Part shown: piece after piece, positions 54,866 through 62,145 of the stretch
Layout of the letters: each line of letters opens with the position of its first letter
Position numbering within the stretch: position 1 is the stretch's first letter
NCBI RefSeq assembly: GCF_000374365.1
Contig: NZ_KB894125.1
Location: 52,577 to 116,576, forward strand
Source of the DNA: Bacteroides gallinarum DSM 18171 = JCM 13658
Lineage (GTDB): Bacteria > Bacteroidota > Bacteroidia > Bacteroidales > Bacteroidaceae
DNA: 64,000 bases
Direction of reading: 5' to 3'
Program-made: the position numbers and the translations under genes
Notes under the pieces: generated by a model
Told to the model about the DNA's origin: nothing
Databases searched by the model: none
Seen by the model: the letters and a program-made list of their open reading frames with translations, nothing else

Positions 54866-55186
54866 TTGGATTATTTAGCTCGTACAGTTTGTTTATATCC
54901 TTATTTTCAAGAACATGTCCGACAACATGAAAAATTGAAAGAGATAGAAGAATATCTGATTTCAGAAGGGATTTTCCCCTATAAGGAAATACAGGAAAAT
55001 GTCAGAATAAAATTAGAAGACGGCACTATAGATTTCCCTACGGATCAGGATATCAATAGTGATTTAGGTAAAATGGTCTATTTAAGGGGAAAAAACAAAG
55101 GTAATGCAAGTCCGGATCTTATTCCGAGAAAATCCAACGTTGAAACAGGGGACAATTATCAGGAGATACTACAAAGTATGACTTGA
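54866..55186 (+). CDS. Short ORF, possible 3' part of a frameshifted cargo gene
   Basis: A 106-residue open frame (LARTVCLYPYFQEHVRQHEKLKEIEEYLISEGIFPY...) with normal amino-acid composition but only a TTG start two bases after the previous stop, and no ATG before the body. It could be a coupled small gene or the end of the 54189 gene after a frameshift near 54860. The tail (MVYLRGKNKGNASPDLIPRK) is polar. The function is unknown. Confidence 0.4.
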   Translation: MDYLARTVCLYPYFQEHVRQHEKLKEIEEYLISEGIFPYKEIQENVRIKLEDGTIDFPTDQDINSDLGKMVYLRGKNKGNASPDLIPRKSNVETGDNYQEILQSMT

Positions 55187-55214
55187 GAATTTGTATATTA
55201 AATGATATCCCGGT

Positions 55215-56909
55215 ATGGAATATATGACTCTACAGCATAAGATACTTTTCGGATACATCATCCTCGTAGTGGTCATAGGCAGTATGGTTGCCATCCTGTT
55301 GCATGAGCGTAGTCGGATGCGGGAAATAGAAGCGGAGACCTCCGAGATACGCGAGTTTCGCCGTAACATAGATGCCACCCACCGCCAGATTACGGTACTT
55401 GCCACACAGGGAGAGTCGGTCGTAGGCTGGGACGAGGAAGAATACAATGCCTATCACGACCGCCGTCTCCATGTGGACAGCCTGCTCCTTTCGCTGAAGG
55501 AAAACAACGGCAACTTTATCCGTTCCGAACAGATAGACACCCTTCGGATGTTGCTTGCCGACAAGGAGTCGCACCTGCTGCGCATCATGCAGGCTTTCCG
55601 CAAACAGGAGGAGGCGGACAGCCTGCTCGCCAACCGTCTGCCGGCAGTGACAAGGCAGGTGACACATCCCCGAACCGTTGTCAGGAAAAGGAAAGGCATA
55701 GCGGGATGGTTCGGCAAGAAAGACACGATACGGGTCGCCTCTCCTTCCTCTGTATTGCAAACCCTCAACAAGCGTCTGATAACCATGCAGGAGGAACGCA
55801 GGAACGACCTTGACAACTATGCCGACAGCCTGCGCAGGCAGAACAAGGAACTGAACCGTAAACTTTACGCCATCCTCTCAGCCCTTGACAGACAGGCGCA
55901 CGAATCGTTCAGCCGCAGGGAACAGGATATGGAGAAGGCACAGAAATATTCCTACCGGCTTGTCGCCGGGACTGTTGGCGCAGCCATCATCCTGCTTGTC
56001 CTTTCCCACATGGTCATACAGCGTGACATCCGCCGCAGGGAACGCGACCGTATCAGGCTGGAGGATACCCTGAAACAGAACAAAGCCCTGTCCGAGATGA
56101 GGAAAAGGATTATCGTCACCCTCTCGCATGACATACGCGGCCCTCTCAATGCCATCTGCGGCAGTGCGGAGCTGGCATTGGACACACGGGACAGAAAACG
56201 CCGCAACACCTATATCGGAAACATAATCTGCTCATCCCGACATATAACGCGACTTGCCAACAGCCTGCTCGACCTTTCCCGTCTCAATGAAGCCAAAGAG
56301 ACCCTGAATAAAGTCCCGTTCAACCTGTCCTCGCTTCTGGAGAGGATTACGGAAGAGTATACACGCATAGCCAACGACAAGGGGCTGCTGTTCGTCCATG
56401 ACATACAAGATGCCGGGCTGATACTCTCCGGCGATGCCGACCGTATTGACCAGGTCATAAGCAACCTGCTCTCCAATGCCATAAAATTCACGAAGTCCGG
56501 TACTGTAAGTCTTTCCGCCCGCTACAAAGACGGTGTCTTATTCATTTGTGTCAGTGATACGGGAATAGGCATGGACGAGGAGACGGTACAACGCATATTC
56601 CGCCCGTTTGAACGGGCCGCACCCGATGTGGATTCTGCCGGGTTCGGTCTGGGACTCGCAATAACAAAGGGGCTGGTCAATCTGCTGGGCGGCAGTATTT
56701 CCGTGTCAAGCCGTGTCGGCGAAGGCAGCATGTTCAAGGTTGAAATCCCGCTCCCGATTACTGACGAGCCTGTAGCAAACAGCACGATGCCGCCAGACAG
56801 GAAACGGCATCTGCCCAAAAGTGTCCTTGTGTGGACGATGACCCGATCCAGCTGCGTATTGTCGGGGAGATGCTGGAAAGGAACGGCATATCCTGCCGTA
56901 TGTGCCTGA
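55215..56909 (+). CDS. rteA: RteA-like hybrid histidine kinase, kinase part (frameshifted)
   Basis: Sensor kinase resembling RteA of CTnDOT-type elements. It has an N-terminal membrane segment (residues about 8-28), an extracytoplasmic coiled-coil-like sensor and a second membrane segment near 252-268. The HisKA box is TLSHDIRGPLNAI (His305). The ATPase domain has N-, G1- and G2-like motifs (NLLSNAIKF, DTGIGMDE, GFGLGLAITKGLV). It should continue into a receiver domain, but one G is missing near 56830 (GTGTGGAC where GTGGTGGAC is expected). The frame then ends in unrelated residues at 56909. It probably senses a signal that starts excision and transfer. Confidence 0.85.
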   Translation: MEYMTLQHKILFGYIILVVVIGSMVAILLHERSRMREIEAETSEIREFRRNIDATHRQITVLATQGESVVGWDEEEYNAYHDRRLHVDSLLLSLKENNGNFIRSEQIDTLRMLLADKESHLLRIMQAFRKQEEADSLLANRLPAVTRQVTHPRTVVRKRKGIAGWFGKKDTIRVASPSSVLQTLNKRLITMQEERRNDLDNYADSLRRQNKELNRKLYAILSALDRQAHESFSRREQDMEKAQKYSYRLVAGTVGAAIILLVLSHMVIQRDIRRRERDRIRLEDTLKQNKALSEMRKRIIVTLSHDIRGPLNAICGSAELALDTRDRKRRNTYIGNIICSSRHITRLANSLLDLSRLNEAKETLNKVPFNLSSLLERITEEYTRIANDKGLLFVHDIQDAGLILSGDADRIDQVISNLLSNAIKFTKSGTVSLSARYKDGVLFICVSDTGIGMDEETVQRIFRPFERAAPDVDSAGFGLGLAITKGLVNLLGGSISVSSRVGEGSMFKVEIPLPITDEPVANSTMPPDRKRHLPKSVLVWTMTRSSCVLSGRCWKGTAYPAVCA

Positions 56910-57553
56910 ATGCAAAGGAAGTGGTAAACGGACTCCGTAACGGGAAATACGACCTGCTCCTGGCAGACATACAGATGCAGGGAACCGGCGGGTTCGACCT
57001 GCTGTACCTGTTACGGCATTCCAATATCGGAGATTCACGCATCATCCCCGTTGTCGCCATGACAGCCCGTAACGACGAGGACGACAACCATTATACCGAG
57101 GCCGGCTTTGCCGGTTGCATACGGAAACCTTTTTCCATGAACGAACTGCTGTCCTTTATCTCATCCGTGGCAGGGAACAGGGAAAGCGGGAATGAATACA
57201 CTGCGGATTTCGAAGGTCTGGCAGCCGCTGCCGGTGACAGGCAATGGATGCTCGGCACGTTCATGGAAGAATCGCTCGGCAACAAGGCGGAACTCCGGCG
57301 GGCCTTGCAGGATAATGAAACGGGTATAAAGCGCATGAAGGAAACCTTGCACCGAATGTATCCCACGTGGGAACAGCTGGGCATAGCCCATGAACTGGAA
57401 CCATACGGTGAAGCCATTTATAGCGACAATCCTGACGCTTCGGCTATTAAACGCCATACGGAAACCGTCATGGAAAGAATAGACAGGCTTGTCGCCGAGG
57501 CGCAGAGCCTGCTTGCGGATTCTGATGAAGAAAAAAATGAAAATATGATATAA
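56831..57553 (+). CDS. rteA: RteA receiver and Hpt-like part (after frameshift)
   Basis: Continuation of the hybrid kinase in another frame. Starting from GTG it reads DDDPIQLRIVGEMLERNGI, with the phospho-acceptor Asp near residue 46 (LLLADIQMQGTGGFD) and the conserved Lys in CIRKPFSMNELL. A helical C-terminal Hpt-like domain follows (FMEESLGNKAELRRALQ...TLHRMYPTWEQLGIAHELEP). No ribosome-binding site precedes the GTG, so it is best read as the second half of one gene split by a one-base deletion. If translated alone it would be a stand-alone response regulator. Confidence 0.75.
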   Translation: MDDDPIQLRIVGEMLERNGISCRMCLNAKEVVNGLRNGKYDLLLADIQMQGTGGFDLLYLLRHSNIGDSRIIPVVAMTARNDEDDNHYTEAGFAGCIRKPFSMNELLSFISSVAGNRESGNEYTADFEGLAAAAGDRQWMLGTFMEESLGNKAELRRALQDNETGIKRMKETLHRMYPTWEQLGIAHELEPYGEAIYSDNPDASAIKRHTETVMERIDRLVAEAQSLLADSDEEKNENMI

Positions 57554-57554
57554 A

Positions 57555-58868
57555 ATGAAGATGAAACCGAAGATACTCATAGTGGAAGACAACATCATGC
57601 TGGCCGAACAGCAGAGGAAATGGTTCGAGAAATCCGGTTATGAGGCCGTGGTGACGATAGACGAACCCGGTGCGAGAAAACTGCTCAGGAAAGAGTCTTT
57701 CGACCTTGTCCTGTCTGATGTCAGGCTTCCGGACGGCGACGGCATTTCCCTGCTGGGATGGATGAAGAAGGAAGGATTCGGTCTCCCTTTCATCGTCATG
57801 ACCGGGTATGCGTCCGTTTCGGATGCGGTGAAAGCCGTCAAGATGGGAGCGGAAGACTACCTTGCAAAACCCGTGCAGATGGAGGAGCTGCTGGATCTTA
57901 TAAAGGAACTGCTGAAACCGAGTTCACGGATATATGAAGGCGACAAGACCCTCTTCCGCAGGAACAGCGTGCGGATGCAGGAGGTCGAGAATCTGGCGCG
58001 GACGGTCGCCCCGTTCGACATTTCCGTGCTGATACTCGGCGCGAACGGGACAGGCAAGGAATCCGTGGCACGGGGCATACATCACGGCAGTGAACGTAAG
58101 GACATGCCGTTCGTGGCCGTGAACTGCGGTGTCGTACCGAGGGAACTGGCTCCCACGCTCTTTTTCGGGCACACGAAAGGGACATTCACCGGTGCGGATG
58201 CCAACAGGGAAGGATATTTCGACATGGCAAAAGGAGGAACATTGTTCCTGGATGAGATAGGCACCCTGACAATGGAGGTGCAGGCCATGCTGTTGCGTGT
58301 CTTGCAGGAGGGATGCTATATTCCCATAGGAAGCAACCGCGAGAAGCGTACGGACGTGCGGATTGTAGCCGCCACGAACGAGGACCTGCAACTTGCCATA
58401 AAGGAGAAACGTTTCAGGGAGGACCTCTATCACAGGCTGGCCGAATTTGAAATCGTCCTCCCGGCCCTCCGCGAATGCCCGGAAGACATACTGCCCCTCG
58501 CCGGACATTTCAGGGAAAAGTTCTCGAAAGAGCTTAAACGGGACACGGACGGTTTCAGCCGTGAAGCGGAACAGCTTCTCCTTTCATACCGGTGGCCGGG
58601 CAATGTCAGGGAACTGCAAAACAAGGTGAAACGCGCGGTCCTGATGGCGAAATCACCGGTAATCGGGATCGAGGACCTGTGCATCAGGCAGGAAAAGGAG
58701 GAAGAGGAGATTTACCTGTTCCCTGAGAATGAGACGGAAGAGAAACTTTCAATTCTCCGGGCCTTGAGGATGTGCGGAGGACATCGGAAAAATGCGGCCG
58801 ACATGTTGCATATAGACCCTTCCACCCTGTACAGGAAAATGAAGAAATACGGGCTGAATGACAAATAA
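57555..58868 (+). CDS. rteB: RteB-like sigma-54-dependent response regulator
   Basis: A 437-residue NtrC-type regulator. The receiver domain (1-120) has Asp in VLSDVRLPDGDG. The AAA+ domain has a Walker A-like GANGTGKE, a GTFTGAD (variant GAFTGA sigma-54 contact) and GGTLFLDEIGTL. The C-terminal Fis-type helix-turn-helix is ILRALRMCGGHRKNAADMLHIDPSTLYRKMKKYGL. In CTnDOT the RteB homologue activates rteC and so excision. It is adjacent to and co-directional with the rteA parts. Confidence 0.92.
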   Translation: MKMKPKILIVEDNIMLAEQQRKWFEKSGYEAVVTIDEPGARKLLRKESFDLVLSDVRLPDGDGISLLGWMKKEGFGLPFIVMTGYASVSDAVKAVKMGAEDYLAKPVQMEELLDLIKELLKPSSRIYEGDKTLFRRNSVRMQEVENLARTVAPFDISVLILGANGTGKESVARGIHHGSERKDMPFVAVNCGVVPRELAPTLFFGHTKGTFTGADANREGYFDMAKGGTLFLDEIGTLTMEVQAMLLRVLQEGCYIPIGSNREKRTDVRIVAATNEDLQLAIKEKRFREDLYHRLAEFEIVLPALRECPEDILPLAGHFREKFSKELKRDTDGFSREAEQLLLSYRWPGNVRELQNKVKRAVLMAKSPVIGIEDLCIRQEKEEEEIYLFPENETEEKLSILRALRMCGGHRKNAADMLHIDPSTLYRKMKKYGLNDK

Positions 58869-58934
58869 AGCCCGTTTTACCGTGTACAGTAAAATATAAA
58901 CGGCATAATGTGTTCCGAAAAGGAATAAAATGCC

Positions 58935-58942
58935 TACATTTG
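58935..58942 (+). promoter_or_regulatory. -7 box upstream of the structured leader
   Basis: TACATTTG matches TAnnTTTG. Transcription would start near 58949, immediately at the inverted repeat TTGGCAATTTCTGCA/TGCAGAATTGTCAA (58950-58979), which could be an operator or the first hairpin of the leader. Confidence 0.45.
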
Positions 58943-58949
58943 CATATAG

Positions 58950-59209
58950 TTGGCAATTTCTGCATTGCAGAATTGTCAATTAAATATTTAAGAAGATAAC
59001 GGCAAGGGCTGTTGCCCTGCCGGTTACGTACATAAGTCGCAAGACGTCTCAGGTAGAAATCTGGCAAAAATTTCAAAAACAGAGGCTTTTGCGTGAGGCT
59101 TGTGCTATATCCTATAGCGTGAGTCCATGCAGATCTGTTTTTGGGCTTGCCAGAGCCTCTACCTGATAATGCGTGGATTTCACGCTTTTTCAATTTGGAG
59201 GATCAAGGC
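58950..59209 (+). promoter_or_regulatory. Attenuator-like structured leader
   Basis: Several hairpins: 58950-58979, GGCAAGGGC/GCCCTGCC at 59001-59021, GCTATA/TATAGC at 59104-59117, a long-range AGAGGCT/AGCCTCT pair, and finally GCGTG-gattt-CACGC followed by TTTTT at 59171-59190, which looks like an intrinsic terminator. An earlier GCGTGA (about 59090) can compete for the CACGC arm. The start codon lies 20 nt beyond the T run, after a good GGAGG site. Confidence 0.5.
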
Positions 59210-59626
59210 ATGGCTAAAATACAGGTACTGGTTGCAATGACGCTGGACGGTTCCATACCTGCGGAAACAGACCCTTTGTTGAAATGGGTGAAGGACAGCA
59301 GGCACGGTTTCCCGTATTGGTACGGGAAACGCACAAGGATGCTCCATTCCGGCTGTCCCTTCATCGACCTTATGTGCGACAAGGACACGTCCGCCCCCTC
59401 CGACATCTATCTGGCGGAAGTCTGCGATGAAGAAAGCTCCGAATTCCTGCGTGGGCTTTCCCTGTACCACCTCATAGATGAAATGGTCATTTTCCTGCTG
59501 CCCGCCGTCTGTGCAGGAAGCGGCTCCATATCGGGGCATCTGCCTGAAGGACGGTGGGAACTGGTCAGGTCCAAGACATTCAAAAACGGGGTTTGCCGCC
59601 TGCTTTATCGCAAAAGATTGCAATGA
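59210..59626 (+). CDS. RibD C-terminal/dihydrofolate reductase-like protein
   Basis: A 138-residue protein with the RibD_C/DHFR-like fold pattern: VLVAMTLDGSIPAETDPLLKWV at the start, YHLIDEMVIFLLPAVCAGSGSISG in the second half and ELVRSKTFKNGVCRLLYRK at the end. It is shorter than full RibD reductases. ICEs of Bacteroidales often carry such a gene near the rte genes, with unknown function. The ATG at 59210 has a strong GGAGG site. An upstream extension of the frame runs through the leader terminator and is rejected. Confidence 0.7.
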   Translation: MAKIQVLVAMTLDGSIPAETDPLLKWVKDSRHGFPYWYGKRTRMLHSGCPFIDLMCDKDTSAPSDIYLAEVCDEESSEFLRGLSLYHLIDEMVIFLLPAVCAGSGSISGHLPEGRWELVRSKTFKNGVCRLLYRKRLQ

Positions 59627-59776
59627 GACATTGCAAAGACTTGCATTTGCAATACGCCCATCAGCCTCCATTTCCGGGGGTTGATTTTTTATTTTTCTGA
59701 TAATCATAAGTTTGCCTTTCTGTCCGGAGGCTGTCCACTTCATTGGTCTATGTTTTGGCCTGTATAATAATGAAAG

Positions 59777-59790
59777 CTGTTGCGCAACAG
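59777..59790. promoter_or_regulatory. Perfect palindrome upstream of the excisionase-like genes
   Basis: CTGTTGCGCAACAG, a perfect 14-bp palindrome 42 nt before the first helix-turn-helix gene. It is a plausible operator for an RteC-like or self-regulating protein. The rest of 59627-59831 has no gene. Confidence 0.4.
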
Positions 59791-59831
59791 TGTGAGAAAC
59801 GAAGTATTCACGCACTAAAAACAGAATTCGT

Positions 59832-60146
59832 ATGATACAGACAGACAGGGAGACATTCCAGATGATGCTCCACCAGATAATGGAACGGTTCGACAGGATT
59901 GATGACAGGCTGAACCGCATGAACAGGCAGACCTCCGCCCTTGACGGCGACAGGCTGCTCGACAACCAGGACATGTGCGAGCTGCTCGGGGTCACAAAGC
60001 GCACCCTTGCCCGTTACCGCCAGAAGAAGCTGGTGACTTATTACATGATTGACGGCCGGACTTATTACAAGGCTTCGGAGGTCCAGGATTTCCTGAGCAG
60101 GAAGGGGAAGCCGCTGCCCGCGAAGCATGGACGGTCGGATGTTTAA
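59832..60146 (+). CDS. Helix-turn-helix (MerR-type) excisionase-like protein 1
   Basis: A 104-residue protein. An N-terminal helix of about 35 residues (FQMMLHQIMERFDRIDDRLNRMNRQ) is followed by a MerR/Xis-type winged helix: LLDNQDMCELLGVTKRTLARYRQKKLVTYYMIDGRTYYKASEVQDFL. Xis2c and Xis2d of CTnDOT are of this size and type and bend attachment-site DNA for excision. It is the first of three similar genes. Confidence 0.8.
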   Translation: MIQTDRETFQMMLHQIMERFDRIDDRLNRMNRQTSALDGDRLLDNQDMCELLGVTKRTLARYRQKKLVTYYMIDGRTYYKASEVQDFLSRKGKPLPAKHGRSDV

Positions 60147-60167
60147 CGCACTAAAAATGAAATTGTG

Positions 60168-60464
60168 ATGGAAATAATATGTATAGAAAAAAAGATATTT
60201 GACGAGCTGGTTGTCCGGTTCTGTGAAGTGGAGAAGAAAATATCCCGCCTGTGCCGTCCGTCGAAGGATGCCGGGTTGAAAAACTGGATAGACAACCAGG
60301 AGGCGTGCGAGATCCTCCGGGTATCCAAACGGACGCTCCAGGTGTACCGCGACAAGGGGCTTCTGCCTTTCGCACGCATCAAGCACAAGATGTTCTACAA
60401 GCCGGAAGACATACGCCACTTGCTGGAATCAAGTTACCACCCTCAAAAAAACATGACATTATGA
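60168..60464 (+). CDS. Helix-turn-helix (MerR-type) excisionase-like protein 2
   Basis: A 98-residue protein of the same architecture: NWIDNQEACEILRVSKRTLQVYRDKGLLPFARIKHKMFYKPEDIRHLL. It is a paralogue of the genes on either side. The ATG at 60168 is preferred over the GTG one codon upstream. Its stop overlaps the next ATG by four bases. Confidence 0.8.
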   Translation: MEIICIEKKIFDELVVRFCEVEKKISRLCRPSKDAGLKNWIDNQEACEILRVSKRTLQVYRDKGLLPFARIKHKMFYKPEDIRHLLESSYHPQKNMTL

Positions 60465-60772
60465 GCTACGATTTGATAAACAAGAAAGATCCCCGCGTTG
60501 ATGCCTTGTTCCAAGGATTGGAAGGCATGGAACGGCTGGTTGAAGAGATGGGGGATGCCCCCCGCCCCGCGTTTTACGGCGAGCATTTCCTAACGGACGA
60601 GGAACTGTCCCGGATACTGAGGGTAAGCAGGCGCACCTTGCAGGAATACCGGACACTTGGCGTGATACCTTACTATCTCGTGCAGGGCAAAGCGCTCTAT
60701 AAGGAGTCGGACATCCTGAAAATTTTGGAAAACGCTTACAGGAAGTGCCGGGAAGAACAGAGGTGGGTATAA
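60461..60772 (+). CDS. Helix-turn-helix (MerR-type) excisionase-like protein 3
   Basis: A 103-residue protein. A less conserved N-terminus (MSYDLINKKDPRVDALFQGLEGMERLVEEMG) is followed by FLTDEELSRILRVSRRTLQEYRTLGVIPYYLVQGKALYKESDILKIL. It closes the operon, with a perfect terminator just downstream shared with the convergent integrase gene. It could act as an excision factor or repressor. Confidence 0.78.
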   Translation: MSYDLINKKDPRVDALFQGLEGMERLVEEMGDAPRPAFYGEHFLTDEELSRILRVSRRTLQEYRTLGVIPYYLVQGKALYKESDILKILENAYRKCREEQRWV

Positions 60773-60783
60773 CCAAAATTGAT

Positions 60784-60821
60784 GAAGAAACGGCCTTATG
60801 ACAAGGTCGTTTCTTCTTTTT
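60784..60821. terminator. Bidirectional terminator between the xis-like operon and the integrase
   Basis: GAAGAAACG.CCTT (60784-60797) pairs with AAGG.CGTTTCTTC (60803-60816), with five T residues after it and A-rich sequence before it, so it could stop transcription in both directions. Confidence 0.85.
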
Positions 60822-60822
60822 A

Positions 60823-62121
60823 TTACAACCTGGCAGTTTTCTTTGCCCGCTGTCCGGACGGGAACTCTTCCTCGTAAAGACCGATTCCCCGGCTGATTCC
60901 GGAGGATTTCAACCGCTTCATGTCCTCGTCCACTTTTCTGTCGGTCACTTTGGCATAAATCTGCGTGGTCTCGATCCGCATGTGTCCCATCATTTTGCCG
61001 ACCGTTTCAATGGGGACGCCCAGCGAAAGGGTGATGTGCGTCCCAAAATTGTGCCGCCCCTTGTGGAAGGTCAGGTCGAACCCGTAGACCTCTCCCAGCT
61101 CCTTTGTGAGCCGGATGAGATACCCACGGGAATACAGGTTGAAAATTTTGTCGCCCTGCCGCTGTTCCCGGTACTTTTCAATGATCCGCAGGGGAATGTC
61201 CAGCAGGCGGACGGTGGAGAGCGTGTCGGTCTTCTGCCTGCGGATATGGATCCACCATGTCCCGTCAGCCACCTGCGTGATGTCATTCGTAGTCAGCTTT
61301 TTCAAATCGGCATAAGCCAGTCCCGTGAACGTGGAGAAGATGAACATGTCCCGCACGAACTGTAGCTGCGGTTTCTCCACGGGTGTTTCCAGCAGTTTCT
61401 TGAGGTCTTCCAGTTTCAGATGGCGGCTTTTGCGCCTAGGCAGTTCGGGGTGCAGGCGGCAGTAGGGGTCACGGCGCAGCGTCCCCTGGCTGACGGCACG
61501 CATCGTGAGCTTCTTGAGCCGGTAAAGATGCTCGTGCACTGTTTTCGGGCTCAGGTTGCGGTCATTCCGCAGGAACAGCTCGAAATCGTCATAGAAGGCA
61601 CGGTCCAGGCTTCGCAACGCCACATCTTCCGTTTCCAGCTTTTCATGCACGAAGGCGGAGAGGTGCTTGTACGAACGCATATAGGAATCGTATGTTTCCT
61701 TTATCCTGTCCACCCCGACCCGCTTCCTGAACTCATCGTTGTGTTCCCTGAAAAGGGCCAGCAGGGTCAGTGGCTTCTGCCCGACACCCATGACGGCGTT
61801 TTTCACCTGTTCGGCGGTGATGAACCCCAGGTTGCCCTTTATCCTCCGGTAATGTCCGTTGATTTCCTTCGTCAAGTCATCTATGGCCCGGTTTACGGTC
61901 ATGGCATTCTCGCTGCGCCCGTCGGCACGTCCTTTTTCCGGATTCCAGACGGACGGATTGACGGACACTTTGGTCCCTATCTGTTCCCATTCGCCGTCAA
62001 TGCTTACCTTGCACAGTAGCTGGCACGTCCCGTCCTTGCGTATTTTGGTGCGGTTGATATAGAACAGCACCGCGAATGTGCTGCGGCGCTTGATTTCCGT
62101 ATTGTCTGTATTCCTTTTCAT
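60823..62121 (-). CDS. Tyrosine integrase 1
   Basis: A 432-residue tyrosine recombinase of Bacteroidales type. An N-terminal arm-binding domain is followed by a SAM-like core-binding domain (about 105-215) and a catalytic domain. FSTFTGLAYADLKKL replaces the usual first catalytic Arg context, as in IntDOT-like enzymes. Then come RRQKTDT (Lys), LTFHKGRHNFGT (His and Arg) and MMGHMRIETTQIYAKV (His and nucleophile Tyr). It probably acts with integrase 2 or alone on attL/attR. Its 5' end lies 24 nt downstream of integrase 2, so they form an operon. Confidence 0.93.
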   Translation of the reverse strand: MKRNTDNTEIKRRSTFAVLFYINRTKIRKDGTCQLLCKVSIDGEWEQIGTKVSVNPSVWNPEKGRADGRSENAMTVNRAIDDLTKEINGHYRRIKGNLGFITAEQVKNAVMGVGQKPLTLLALFREHNDEFRKRVGVDRIKETYDSYMRSYKHLSAFVHEKLETEDVALRSLDRAFYDDFELFLRNDRNLSPKTVHEHLYRLKKLTMRAVSQGTLRRDPYCRLHPELPRRKSRHLKLEDLKKLLETPVEKPQLQFVRDMFIFSTFTGLAYADLKKLTTNDITQVADGTWWIHIRRQKTDTLSTVRLLDIPLRIIEKYREQRQGDKIFNLYSRGYLIRLTKELGEVYGFDLTFHKGRHNFGTHITLSLGVPIETVGKMMGHMRIETTQIYAKVTDRKVDEDMKRLKSSGISRGIGLYEEEFPSGQRAKKTARL

Positions 62122-62145
62122 ATCATTATGCTTTATATTTTATCG

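Noticed and set aside
28165..55186. Type VI secretion system
   Set aside because: A VgrG-like spike and PAAR are present, but no TssJ/TssL/TssM-type membrane complex or TssB/TssC pair. DUF4255, DUF5908, DUF4157, CIS_TMP and the AAA+ ATPase are eCIS markers.
28165..55186. Prophage
   Set aside because: No terminase, portal, capsid or lysis genes. The KilA-N gene alone does not make a phage.
59080..59180. TPP riboswitch, suggested by CTCTACCTGATAATGCG
   Set aside because: The stem normally present between the ACCUGAU and AAUGC parts is missing, and there is no CUGAGA partner upstream.
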